Shown piece by piece: positions 19,550 to 31,953 of a stretch of 64,000 bases of DNA; the stretch's first letter is position 1; each line of letters opens with the position of its first letter. The stretch comes from Dokdonella sp. (GTDB lineage Bacteria; Pseudomonadota; Gammaproteobacteria; Xanthomonadales; Rhodanobacteraceae). Where the stretch lies: assembly GCA_024707225.1 (NCBI GenBank), contig JANQAE010000003.1, forward strand, positions 558,001-622,000. The letters are read 5' to 3'. Under the pieces are notes generated by a model that saw nothing but the letters and a program-made list of their open reading frames with translations, did no database searches and had not been told where the DNA came from. The translations under genes and the position numbers were made by a program.

Positions 19550-20754
19550 CGGCCGCCCCTGCCTTCGATGGCGTCGACGCGAAATACCTGCAGCGGGCCG
19601 GCATCGATCAGCGAGCGCGCCTCGAAGCGCAGGCGGCCGATGAACAGCTCGCGTGTCGGCGGATGGAAGTTCACGTCGTCACGCCCATACAGCACGAGGA
19701 TCGCGCCGGCCGCGAAATCGCGATCGCCGGCGGCGCGGATCGGCCCGTACAGCGCGGTGTTCATCGGCTGCAGGTGATAGGTCAGGCGCAGCGCCTCGTA
19801 GACCGACGGCGCGTCGACGAGGACGCGCGTCGCCGCGTCCTGCGGCAGCAGCGCGCGCTTGACGCGGTCGGACGCCGCCTGCAGGTCGCCGTCGACGACC
19901 AGGCGCGATCGCAGCGGCCAGCCCTTGCCGCCGTAGACGGCCTCGGTGGTCGCCAGGCGTCCGCTCAGCTGCCACAGCCAGTTCGCGTCGAGCACCAGCC
20001 AGCCGGCGACCGTCGCGGCCGCGAGCAGCGTGCCGATGCGGCGCCAGCGGCGGCCGAACCAGACCAGACCCCACAGGCCGGACAGGACCACCGCCGCGCT
20101 GACGACCAGCAGCAGCGACGGGCGCCGCGGTGCGTTCGGGCCGGCCTCGCGATCGACCGAGCTGACCGCGAACAGTCCCCAGGGCCGCTGCGCGAACCAG
20201 TCGGTGCGCAGCGCCGACAGCGCGCCTTCGACCGACGGCGACCACAGCTGCGCGCTGCGCAGCCGGAACGGTTCGAAGCGCTGGCTGGCCGGCACCAGCT
20301 GCGGCGTCGGGAACTGCGCGAAGCCGATCTCGACGATCGAGCCGTGCCAGTCGGCCAGATCGCTCAACGTGAAGCTGCCCTCGCCGCCGCTCGGACGCGG
20401 CAGCGTGATCACGTGCACCTCGTCGGGCTCGTCGGCGCGCCGGAACAGCAGCGAGAGCTCGAGCACCTCGGGAAAGCGCTCGAAGCGGTAGCGCAGAATC
20501 GGATAGTCGGCCGCCTCGACCGGCAGCAGGCTCATCGCCTGGACCGCGGAACGGTCCTGGCCGACGCCGCTGATCTGCAGGGCGTCCTCGTCCGGCGCGC
20601 CGGCGCCGCGGACGACGCGGAATCCCGCCCCCGGCAGCTCGAGCCGGTCCTCCGGTGCGATCGGCATGCCGACGCGCACGCCGGCGGCGAGCCCGATCAG
20701 CACCAGCACGCTGGCCAGCAGGCAGACCGCGTACAGCACGCGCCGCACGATCAT
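19546..20754 (-). CDS. Membrane protein of unknown function (module copy 2 partner)
   Basis: A 402-residue protein with an N-terminal membrane segment (LYAVCLLASVLVLIGLAAGV), a periplasmic region of about 200 residues rich in beta-type sequence, two helices (LLLVVSAAVVLSGLWGLVW; IGTLLAAATVAGWLVLDANW) and a C-terminal soluble domain. It is paralogous to the gene at 23048: FAQFPTPQLVPASQRFEPF here, FAEFPTPQVMPPDAGFAPF there, each followed by LWSPS. No known domain recognised. The start overlaps the ferritin-like gene's stop and the stop overlaps the GT-C-like start (both ATGA), so expression is coupled on both sides. By context it probably acts with the GT-C-like protein in envelope glycan or lipid handling. 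Confidence 0.65.
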   Translation of the reverse strand: MIVRRVLYAVCLLASVLVLIGLAAGVRVGMPIAPEDRLELPGAGFRVVRGAGAPDEDALQISGVGQDRSAVQAMSLLPVEAADYPILRYRFERFPEVLELSLLFRRADEPDEVHVITLPRPSGGEGSFTLSDLADWHGSIVEIGFAQFPTPQLVPASQRFEPFRLRSAQLWSPSVEGALSALRTDWFAQRPWGLFAVSSVDREAGPNAPRRPSLLLVVSAAVVLSGLWGLVWFGRRWRRIGTLLAAATVAGWLVLDANWLWQLSGRLATTEAVYGGKGWPLRSRLVVDGDLQAASDRVKRALLPQDAATRVLVDAPSVYEALRLTYHLQPMNTALYGPIRAAGDRDFAAGAILVLYGRDDVNFHPPTRELFIGRLRFEARSLIDAGPLQVFRVDAIEGRGGR

Positions 20755-21551
20755 GCGGCGCGCGCTCCGAGCTCGGCCAGTTCCTGCGCCGAGAAGCCGG
20801 CCTGCAGACGGGCATCGGTATTGAACGGACCGCGCAGCCCGCCGGGCAGGTGGCGCTCGATCAGCGCGCGGAACGTGTCGCCGGGCTCGCAGCCGGCACG
20901 GGCGCAGCACCAGGCGAACCAGCGCGATCCGGCCGCCACGTGCGCGACCTCTTCGCGCAGGATCGTCTCGAGGATCGCCACGGTCTGGCGGTCGCCGACC
21001 GACCGCAGGCGCTCGATCATGCCCGGCGTCACGTCGAGCCCGCGCGCCTCGAGCACGCGCGGCACCAGCGCCATGCGCTCCAGGCACGAACCGGCCGTGA
21101 GTCTGGCCATCTCCCACAGGCCGTCGTGGGCGTCGAAGTCGCCGTAGCGATGGCCGAGCTCGGCCAGCCGCGCCGCCAGCAACCCGAAATGACGCGCCTC
21201 GTCGACCGCCACGCCGATCCAGTCGGCGTAGAAGGCCGCCGGCATGTCGCGGTAGCGGTACACCGCGTCCCAGGCCAGGTTGATCGCGTTGAATTCGATG
21301 TGCGCGACCGCGTGCACCAGTGCGGCACGGCCGGCCGGCGTGCCGAGCCCGCGCTGCGCGAGCTCGCGCGGCGGCACCAGACGCGGCCGCTCGGGGCGCC
21401 CCGGCGTCGGAACCGGCATCGGCGGCGCCGCGGAGGCCGGCCCGAACGCGCCGTCGCGGTGCAGCGCCGCGACGCGCAGCGTCGCGGCCCGCTTACGGTC
21501 GGGGTCGCTCAGCATCAGGCATTCGAACGCGGCGGCGTGCAGGTCGGACAT
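20751..21551 (-). CDS. Ferritin-like DUF455 protein
   Basis: A 266-residue helical protein with the DUF455 ferritin-like iron-ligand pattern: HIEFNAINLAWDAVYRY, VAVDEARHFGLLAARL and ILREEVAHVAAGSRWFAWCC supply Glu and His in paired helices. Members are predicted diiron proteins of unknown reaction, sometimes linked to tRNA hydroxylase-like enzymes. The ATG at 21551 (MSDLHAAAFE) is taken as start, although no clear ribosome site precedes it. In the sequence as given the frame is open upstream into the membrane gene, so a fused product is formally possible. It sits between the two copies of the membrane module and overlaps the second copy's first gene by ATGA. Confidence 0.78.
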   Translation of the reverse strand: MSDLHAAAFECLMLSDPDRKRAATLRVAALHRDGAFGPASAAPPMPVPTPGRPERPRLVPPRELAQRGLGTPAGRAALVHAVAHIEFNAINLAWDAVYRYRDMPAAFYADWIGVAVDEARHFGLLAARLAELGHRYGDFDAHDGLWEMARLTAGSCLERMALVPRVLEARGLDVTPGMIERLRSVGDRQTVAILETILREEVAHVAAGSRWFAWCCARAGCEPGDTFRALIERHLPGGLRGPFNTDARLQAGFSAQELAELGARAA

Positions 21552-21603
21552 CGAGGGAATCGGGCAACCGCCGCGACGACGGGAACGCCCGATTCTGCCG
21601 GTT

Positions 21604-23051
21604 TCAGCGCGGCCGGAAAACCCTGGCCGCGGCCGCCCCTCCGATGGCGCTGCCGCCGCGTCGGCGCCCAGCGCTGCGGCCAGCGCGAAAGCGGCCGGCA
21701 CGATCTGCATGAACAGCCGGTTCGCGCTGGTGTAGTCGACCGCCCAGGACGAGGCGTCGGTGAAGAAGAACAGCACGAACAGCAGCGACAGGCAGACGCC
21801 GAGCACGCGTGCCGCCCAGGCCGCGGCCGAGTCCGCACCAATCCGGCGCCAGCGCCATGCGATCAGCACCGGCAGCAGGTACCAGAGCAGGTGCCAGTTG
21901 GGCAGATGGAACAGCGCGGCGACCACGGCCTCGCCGACCGGCCGCCAGTACAGATCGAGCGTGCCGACCGCCCCCAGCTCGATACGGCCCCAGCCGAGCC
22001 GCAGTTCGCCGAGGCCCGGCAGCGGCACGGCCCAGCCGCCGACCGCCAGCAGCACGACCAGCGCGATCGCCAGGATCGCCAGCCCCCAACGCGTGCGGAC
22101 CGCAACGCAGCACCAGGCCGATACCGCGATCAGCACGCCGGCCCAGACCGCGCCCTCGAGCTTGATCAGCGGCAGGCACAGCGCCGCCGCCAGCGCCAGC
22201 AGAGCGTGCGCCCGATCGCGCGTGCGCGCCCAGTGCAGGCCGGCGAACACCGCCAGGCCGAACATCGCCATCAGCCACAGATCGGCATAGCCGGCCAGCG
22301 CGACGTGAGCGTCCACCAGCGGCAGCGACAGCAGGCCCCAGAGCAGCGCGACCGCCAGCCACAGCGGCACGCCGAGCCCGCGCCACTGGCCGTACGCCGC
22401 CAGCGCCAGCGCAGCCAGCGCGCCGGACCAGGCGAGATTGACGGCCGGCTCGATCCAGCCGCCGGCCGCGCTGGCGTACCACAGTTGCAGCCAGGTCAGG
22501 AAATCGGGGTAGCGCCACGACGGCAGCGTGCGGACGTTCGGATCGGTCGCGAGCAGCCAGTCGGCCGGCGCGACGAACGGCAATGCGCGATCGGCCAGGA
22601 ACCAGGCCTTGGACTTGACCTGCCAGGCGGCCCAGGCATCCCACGGGAACGTCGGCCGCAGCAGCGCCTCACCGGCCAGCATCCAGACGCGCCAGACCAT
22701 CGCGAGCACCATCAGCGCGACCAGCGCCCACAGCCAGCGCGGCAGCGGCGCCGCTGCGACCGGCGCGAGGCCGCGGTCGCCCGGCCAGCGCCGGCGCAAC
22801 ACCAGCGCCAGCGCACTCGCAACGATCGCGATGCCGGCGAGCCACGGCGCGACCCGCTCGAACGTGTGGTCGACCGCCTCGCCGACCACGAACGGCGCGA
22901 GCGCGGCGACCAGCACCAGACCGAGCAGATGGCCGTAGCCGAGCAGCACGGCGAGCGCCGCGCCGGTCCGCGGCGGGCGCAGCCACGCGGCGACCAGCGC
23001 CGCGCCGGCCCAGACCGGCAGCAGCCAGGCGCCCAGATAGGCCGGGCTCAT
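21604..23051 (-). CDS. Polytopic membrane protein, putative GT-C-like glycosyltransferase (module copy 1), frame lesion near the end
   Basis: Begins MSPAYLGAWLLPVWAG at 23051, overlapping the stop of the upstream partner (ATGA). Ten or more membrane segments; signature FPWDAWAAWQVKSKAWFLAD, PFVAPADWLLATDPN, DAHVALAGYADLW and ASSWAVDYTSANRLFMQIV, each with a counterpart in the 18137 gene. As given, the frame does not close: it continues through GRPRPGFSGRAETGRIGRS into the ferritin-like gene. Adding one G to the coding-strand GGGG (plus 21636-21639) shifts to a frame ending ARVFRPR and a TGA at 21604, for 482 residues, close to the 470 of its paralogue. I prefer that reading to a real fusion, but it is not proven. 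Confidence 0.65.
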
Positions 23052-24307
23052 CGCAGCCCCCGATAGCGCACGACCAGCAGCCGGTCGCGCGCGAGCAGCT
23101 GCTCGCCCGGCAGGGCGACGTCGCCGGCCGCGACGACGCCGCGCGCGGCGTCGAACTGCCACTGCGGCATGTTGAAGAACACCAGCACGCTGCCGGGCTT
23201 GAGCACCTCGCCCTGCAGCATCGGCGGGCGCTCCGGATCGAGACCGTCGGCGAACAGCGGCAGGCGGGCCTGGATCGCGGGCGCCGCTTCCATCGCCTGC
23301 GACAGCGCGAACGCATTGCGCGGCAGCAGATGCCAGATCAGCCGGTACAGCGGATAGCCGCTGCGCGCGTGGATCAGGATTGGCACGTCCGGTTCGTTGC
23401 GCAGCAGCCAGGCGACCTGCTGGGCGACCTCGACCAGATCGCGGTCGGGCACGGCCGCGGTGCGCTGCGCGAGATCGAGTTCGCCGTAGACGGCCCGGGC
23501 GGCGGCCGAGCGCCAGCGCAGGCCGCCGGCCCAGACCGCATCGAGCAGCAGCCAGCCGGCCGCGAGCGTCACCGCCAGCACCGGCAGCAGCCGCCGCGCT
23601 GGCCAGCGCAACGCGAGCACCCACCACACGGCGGCCAGCGCCGCGAGCACGGCGATCGTCACCGTCGGCGGCCATTGTCCAAAATGCGCGCCGTCGCGGC
23701 CGAGCGCATGGACCGAGCGCGTCGTCCACGGCCACGGGTCGAACCAGGCGCTGCCGAGCGCCGCCAGGCTGCCGCGCCACGACGGCGACCACAGCTCGGC
23801 GCCGACCAGCGCGAACGGCGCGAAGCCGGCATCGGGCGGCATCACCTGCGGCGTCGGAAACTCGGCGAACCCGATCTCCTCGATCGTGCCGTGCCATTCC
23901 GGGATCGCGCCGAGATCGAAACTGCCGGTGCCGCCAGCGGGCCACGGCAGCTCGACGACGTGCAGCTGATCGGGCGCGTCGGCGCGCCGGAACGCGAACG
24001 ACACGGCCAGCGTCGGCGGCAGCCCGTCGAAGCGATAGCGCAGCAACGGATGCGCCGCGGCCTCGAACGGCGCGGTCGCCAGCGACTGCACCGCGGTCGC
24101 ATCGGCGCCTGGGCCTTCAACGCGCAGCCGGCCCTGATCCTCGAGGGCGGCACCCGATACGTTCAGAAAGGCCGCGCCGTCCCAGGTCAGCCGCTGCCCG
24201 GGCTGCCAGGGGCTGTGCCAGGCCAGACCGGCGGCGAACGCGAGCACGATCGCGGCGCTGATCGCGGCCAGCGCCGCGCACAGGCCGATACGCAACCGCG
24301 GCTTCAT
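23048..24307 (-). CDS. Membrane protein of unknown function (module copy 1 partner)
   Basis: A 419-residue paralogue of the 19546 protein. N-terminal membrane segment (LRIGLCAALAAISAAIVLAF), periplasmic region containing HPLLRYRFDGLPPTLAVSF and WHGTIEEIGFAEFPTPQ, two helices (TVTIAVLAALAAVWWVLAL; LLPVLAVTLAAGWLLLDAVW) and a C-terminal domain (PDVPILIHARSGYPLYRLIW). The first gene of a run in which every junction down to 18137 is a 4-base overlap except the one with the lesion. Starts at ATG 24307 (MKPRLRIG); 24325 is possible. The 211 bases upstream, to the purF stop, must hold the promoter; none could be assigned. Function unknown. Confidence 0.65.
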   Translation of the reverse strand: MKPRLRIGLCAALAAISAAIVLAFAAGLAWHSPWQPGQRLTWDGAAFLNVSGAALEDQGRLRVEGPGADATAVQSLATAPFEAAAHPLLRYRFDGLPPTLAVSFAFRRADAPDQLHVVELPWPAGGTGSFDLGAIPEWHGTIEEIGFAEFPTPQVMPPDAGFAPFALVGAELWSPSWRGSLAALGSAWFDPWPWTTRSVHALGRDGAHFGQWPPTVTIAVLAALAAVWWVLALRWPARRLLPVLAVTLAAGWLLLDAVWAGGLRWRSAAARAVYGELDLAQRTAAVPDRDLVEVAQQVAWLLRNEPDVPILIHARSGYPLYRLIWHLLPRNAFALSQAMEAAPAIQARLPLFADGLDPERPPMLQGEVLKPGSVLVFFNMPQWQFDAARGVVAAGDVALPGEQLLARDRLLVVRYRGLR

Positions 24308-24479
24308 CGCACGCGCGTACGGCAAACGATATCGGTCAAGGCGCGCCCCCGCGAAGACTGCTGCGCGTCAGTGTGCCGCGCGCGCCGCCCGATGACCACC
24401 CTGCGGGCACACCAGTTGCCGCGGCGGCCTGCGCGGCCCCGTCCGCAGGCGAGCGCGCCGACCGCGGAAGAACGCACGG

Positions 24480-24505
24480 CGCCGGGCGGCAGCGGCCGTC
24501 CGGCG
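24480..24505 (-). terminator. Hairpin after purF
   Basis: CGCCGG-G-CGG and CCG-T-CCGGCG form a stem of about ten pairs with a six-base loop, 14 bases beyond the purF stop. No T-run follows on the minus strand, so termination is only a possibility. Confidence 0.35.
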
Positions 24506-24518
24506 TCTCGAGGCTGCG

Positions 24519-25997
24519 TCAGCCGACCTGGCGGCGCTGCGCCTTGGCCTCGTCGGACCGGCCCAGCTCGAGCTCGCGCAGATAGGTCGGCTCGACCCCG
24601 GTGATGTACTGGCCGGTGAAGCACGAGGCGTCGAACTGCGCGAGCTCCTCGTTGCCGTCGATCACGGCCGCGATCAGATCGTCCAGGTCCTGATAGATCA
24701 GCCAGTCGGTGCCGAGAATCTCCTGGATCTCCGCCTCGCTGCGTCCGTGCGCGACCAGTTCGGCGGCCGCCGGCATGTCGATGCCGTAGATGTTCGGATA
24801 GCGCACCGGCGGCGCCGCCGACGCGAAATACACCTTGCGCGCACCGGCCTCGCGCGCCATCTGGATGATCTGCTTGGAGGTGGTGCCGCGCACGATCGAG
24901 TCGTCGACCAGCAGCACGGCCTTCTTGCGGAACTCCAGGGGGATCGGATTGAGCTTGCGACGCACCGATTTCACGCGCTCGCCCTGCCCCGGCATGATGA
25001 ACGTGCGGCCGATGTAGCGGTTCTTGACGAAGCCCTCGCGCATCGGCACGCCGAGCGCCTGCGCCAGCGACGAGGCCGCCGTGCGCGAAGTGTCGGGGAT
25101 CGGGATCACCGCCTCGATGTCGTGGTCGGGGCGCAGCCGGCGGATCTTCGCGGCCAGCCGCTCGCCCATGCGCAGGCGTGCCTTGTAGACCGACACGTCC
25201 TCCATCATCGAGTCGGGCCGCGCCATGTAGACGTACTCGAAGATGCACGGCGCGTGCACCGCGGTCTCGGCGCACTGGCGCGCGTGCAGCTGGCCGTCCA
25301 GCGTGATCAGCACGGCCTCGCCGGGCTCCACGTCGCGCAGCAGGCGGAAGCCGAGGATGTCGAACGCGACCGACTCGGACGCGACCGCGTACTCCTTGCC
25401 GTCCGGCGTGTCGCGCTCGCCGAGCACCAGCGGACGGATGCCGTGGCGGTCGCGGAACGCGACGATGCCGCAGCCAAGCAGCAGCGTCGCGACCGCATAG
25501 CCGCCGACGCAGCGGCGGTGCACGCCGGCGACGGCCTTGAAGATGTTGTCGGGCGAGAGCGTCAGGCGGTCCTGGATCTGCAGCTCGTGCGCGAACACGT
25601 TCAGCAGGATCTCCGAGTCCGAATCGGTGTTGATGTGGCGCCGATCGTCCTCGTATACCTCGCGGCGCAGCGTGTCGGTGTTGATCAGGTTGCCGTTGTG
25701 CGCGAGCGCGATGCCGTACGGGGAATTGACGTACAGCGGCTGCGCCTCGGTGGAGCCCTCGGCGCCGGCGGTCGGATAGCGGCAGTGGCCGATGCCGACA
25801 TGGCCGCGCAGACCGAGCATGTGCTCGCGGTCGAACACGTCGCGGACCAGGCCCGGCCCCTTGTGCAGCCGCAGCCGCGAGCCGTCCAGCGTCGCGATGC
25901 CGGCGGCGTCCTGTCCGCGATGCTGGAGGACGGTCAGCCCGTCATAGAGCGAGGCCGCCACTTCCGACTTGCCTACGATGCCGATGATTCCGCACAT
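24519..25997 (-). CDS. purF: Amidophosphoribosyltransferase
   Basis: A 492-residue enzyme for the first step of de novo purine synthesis (PRPP plus glutamine to phosphoribosylamine). After Met removal the nucleophile Cys leads [20 protein letters not shown]. The Ntn glutaminase domain ([26 protein letters not shown]) covers about 1-240. The C-terminal phosphoribosyltransferase domain has the PRPP motif [17 protein letters not shown] near 360. Length and motifs are normal; no propeptide. It ends the queA-tgt-folC-dedD-cvpA-purF row, 56 bases after cvpA. Confidence 0.96.
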   Translation of the reverse strand: MCGIIGIVGKSEVAASLYDGLTVLQHRGQDAAGIATLDGSRLRLHKGPGLVRDVFDREHMLGLRGHVGIGHCRYPTAGAEGSTEAQPLYVNSPYGIALAHNGNLINTDTLRREVYEDDRRHINTDSDSEILLNVFAHELQIQDRLTLSPDNIFKAVAGVHRRCVGGYAVATLLLGCGIVAFRDRHGIRPLVLGERDTPDGKEYAVASESVAFDILGFRLLRDVEPGEAVLITLDGQLHARQCAETAVHAPCIFEYVYMARPDSMMEDVSVYKARLRMGERLAAKIRRLRPDHDIEAVIPIPDTSRTAASSLAQALGVPMREGFVKNRYIGRTFIMPGQGERVKSVRRKLNPIPLEFRKKAVLLVDDSIVRGTTSKQIIQMAREAGARKVYFASAAPPVRYPNIYGIDMPAAAELVAHGRSEAEIQEILGTDWLIYQDLDDLIAAVIDGNEELAQFDASCFTGQYITGVEPTYLRELELGRSDEAKAQRRQVG

Positions 25998-26053
25998 GGG
26001 TCTATCTCATTGAAAAATATTGGTTTTGCCAACCATGGCGGACGCAGCAGGAT

Positions 26054-26626
26054 CTAGGGCTGCGGCTCGGGCGGCCTGGGCGCCGCATCCGTGCGCGGTG
26101 CCACCGGCAGATCCGCGACCGGCGCTGCCAGCGCCGCCGCCGGCGCCAGATACCCTGCCACATGAGCCGGCAGCCGGTCCGTCACCCAGCCCGCAGCCTG
26201 CCGGAACGAGGGCAGCAGCTGCGAGGTGCTCCACCATGGATCGCGCGTGAACGGCGTGAAACCGAGCAGCAGCACCACCAGCACGACCAGCGCGACGCCG
26301 CGCGCCAGTCCGAACACCATGCCGAGCAGCCGGTCGGTACCGGACAGCCCGCTGCCGTCGACCAGCTTGCGCAGCACGAAACCCACCAGCGCACCACCGA
26401 TCAGCACGACGACGAAACACAGCGCATAGGCCAGCAGCACGCGCGCCGAGGGCACCGATATGCTGTCGAAAAACCGCTCCGCAAGCACCGGCCCGAACAT
26501 CCAGGCCAGCCAGAACGCGAGCGCCCAGCATGCCAGCGCGAACACCTCGGCGACGAAGCCGCGCCAGAACCCGATCAGCACCGACAAGGCCAGCACCGCC
26601 AGTATCGTGTAGTCGGCCCAGTTCAT
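26054..26626 (-). CDS. cvpA: CvpA family membrane protein
   Basis: A 190-residue inner-membrane protein with four helices, starting MNWADYTILAVLALSVLIGF and including GLSGTDRLLGMVFGLARGVA. The C-terminal 40 residues are Pro/Ala rich and soluble. CvpA is linked to colicin V export and envelope homeostasis in E. coli; its mechanism is not settled. Position between dedD and purF is the conserved gammaproteobacterial arrangement. Confidence 0.92.
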   Translation of the reverse strand: MNWADYTILAVLALSVLIGFWRGFVAEVFALACWALAFWLAWMFGPVLAERFFDSISVPSARVLLAYALCFVVVLIGGALVGFVLRKLVDGSGLSGTDRLLGMVFGLARGVALVVLVVLLLGFTPFTRDPWWSTSQLLPSFRQAAGWVTDRLPAHVAGYLAPAAALAAPVADLPVAPRTDAAPRPPEPQP

Positions 26627-26723
26627 GCCGTCGCTCGCCGTCGCGCGGAAGCCCGGTCGTCGTTCGGTTCGCCGAGTCCGGCGCCCGGCGGGCACCCGCC
26701 GCCGGGCCGGCCCGTCGCGCCGG

Positions 26724-27641
26724 TCACGGCTGCGTGACGACCAGCCCGTCGAGCTTGAGCTTCTCCTTGATGCGATCGCGCAGGCGCGTCGCGCCGTCGC
26801 GGCCGGCCTCGGGGCCGGCACGGACGCGCCACAGCGTCTGGCCGTTGCTCGAGGTCTGATCGACGAACGCCGCGAACTGCGCACCGCGCAGACGCTCGCG
26901 CAGCTTGTCGGCCTCCTCGCGCGTCTTGAACGCGCCGAGCTGAACGGCCCAGCCGCCGGCACGGGCCGGCGCGACCGCCGTGGCCGGCGCGTCGGCGACG
27001 GCATCGGTGCTCGACTCGACGACCTTGCTCGGCGCCTTGACGCCGGTGCCGGCGATCCGCAGCCGGGCCGCCTCGGCGGCCGCGCGGTCGGCATACGGCC
27101 CGACGCGTACGCGCGTGGTCTGCTTGCCCTGGAACGCGCTCGGCTCGGCAAACGCGACGAAGCCGCCGCGCTTGAGTCCGGCGACCAGGTCGTCGGCGTT
27201 CTTGGCGTTGCCGTAGTCGCCCAGATGCACGAAGTAGCGGCCGTTCGCGGCGATGCCGGCGGCCGCCGCAGGGCTGGCCGGAGCAGTCCGGTCGGGCGTC
27301 GCCGCTGCCGGGGCGGCCGGTGCAGGCGCAGGCGCAGTCGAGGCGGTCGGCGCCGCCGGCGGCTCGGCACGCGGCGGGATGTCGACGGTCGCGAGCGTAT
27401 CGCCAGGCGCTGCGGGCGCCGGCTCGGCGGATGGCGTGGCCGGCGACGGGGTCGGCGCGGCCGGCTCGACCGGCAGCACGCGCGTCTGGAACTCGCGATC
27501 GGGAGCCGGCGGAATCTGCAGGCTGACGGTTTCCGATTCCTGCTTGGGGCCGGACCCGGACAGGAACATCGGCACGAAGATGATCGCCAGGGCGATCAGC
27601 ACGGCGGCGCCGAGCAGGCGCTGTTTCAGCGAAATGTCCAT
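26724..27641 (-). CDS. dedD: DedD-like SPOR-domain protein with two SPOR repeats
   Basis: A 305-residue bitopic protein: short cytoplasmic N-terminus, one membrane helix (LLGAAVLIALAIIFVPMFLS), a Pro/Ala-rich periplasmic linker of about 90 residues, then peptidoglycan-binding SPOR domains. Two SPOR units are visible, YFVHLGDYGNAKNADDLVAG near 145 and WAVQLGAFKTREEADKLRER near 232, where E. coli DedD has one. SPOR domains bind denuded glycan strands at the division septum, so a role in cell constriction is expected. Lies 82 bases... upstream of cvpA's start at 26626 by 97 bases and 65 bases after folC. Confidence 0.9.
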   Translation of the reverse strand: MDISLKQRLLGAAVLIALAIIFVPMFLSGSGPKQESETVSLQIPPAPDREFQTRVLPVEPAAPTPSPATPSAEPAPAAPGDTLATVDIPPRAEPPAAPTASTAPAPAPAAPAAATPDRTAPASPAAAAGIAANGRYFVHLGDYGNAKNADDLVAGLKRGGFVAFAEPSAFQGKQTTRVRVGPYADRAAAEAARLRIAGTGVKAPSKVVESSTDAVADAPATAVAPARAGGWAVQLGAFKTREEADKLRERLRGAQFAAFVDQTSSNGQTLWRVRAGPEAGRDGATRLRDRIKEKLKLDGLVVTQP

Positions 27642-27650
27642 CGACTCTCA

Positions 27651-31274
<3,624 letters not shown>

Positions 31275-31877
31275 CTACAGCCAGCCCTTCTGCCGCGCCA
31301 ACCGGTAGGCTTCGATGCGATTGGTCACGCCGAGCTTGCCGATCGCCTCGGACAGATAGTTGCGGACGGTGCCCTGCGACAGGTTGAGCTGGCGTGCGAT
31401 GTCGCCGGCCGATGCGCCCTCGCCGGCCAGACGCAGCACCTGGCGCTCGCGATCGTTCAGCGGATCGGCATCCGACCAGGCCTCCAAGGCCAGTTGCGGA
31501 TCGATCGCGCGGCCGCCGCGATGGACCTTGCGCAGCGCCTCGGCGAGGTGCTCGGCCGGCGCGTCCTTGAGCAGATAGCCGCAGACGCCGGCGTCGAGCG
31601 CGCGGCGCAGGAAGCCGGGCCGCGCGAACGTCGTGACGATGACGACCCTGATCGGCAGTTCGTGGCGCTGGATGCGCTGCGCGAGCTCCAGACCGGTCAG
31701 GCCCGGCATCTCGATGTCGGTGACCAGCACGTCTGGACGCAGCCGCTGCAGCTCGCGCCAGGCGCTCTCGCCGTCGACGACGCCGCCGAGTACCTCGATG
31801 TCGGACTCGAGCTTGAGCAGGGCCGACAGCGCGCCGAGCACCATCGTCTGGTCTTCGGCCAGCAGGACTCGGATCAT
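31275..31877 (-). CDS. NarL/FixJ-type response regulator (DesR-like)
   Basis: A 200-residue regulator. The receiver domain opens MIRVLLAEDQTMVLGALSAL; the phosphoacceptor Asp is in VLVTDIEMPGLTG and the switch Lys in YLLKDAPAEHL. The C-terminal LuxR-type helix-turn-helix (LNDRERQVLRLAGEGASAGD, NLSQGTVRNYLSEAI) binds DNA. ATG 31877 is chosen because it begins the receiver fold. It lies 76 bases after the histidine kinase gene, its evident partner, and closes an operon with an ABC-2 exporter. Confidence 0.92.
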   Translation of the reverse strand: MIRVLLAEDQTMVLGALSALLKLESDIEVLGGVVDGESAWRELQRLRPDVLVTDIEMPGLTGLELAQRIQRHELPIRVVIVTTFARPGFLRRALDAGVCGYLLKDAPAEHLAEALRKVHRGGRAIDPQLALEAWSDADPLNDRERQVLRLAGEGASAGDIARQLNLSQGTVRNYLSEAIGKLGVTNRIEAYRLARQKGWL

Positions 31878-31953
31878 CGCGATGCGGGGATGCGGCCGGA
31901 CATGCCGCGACAGTAGCAAAATCGCCGCGCGGCCGTCCGCCGCGGCGCGCGTC

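Noticed and set aside
24747-26057. 436-codon plus-strand open frame over purF
   Set aside because: Mirror of a certain gene, composition dominated by Arg, Asp and His, no family similarity.
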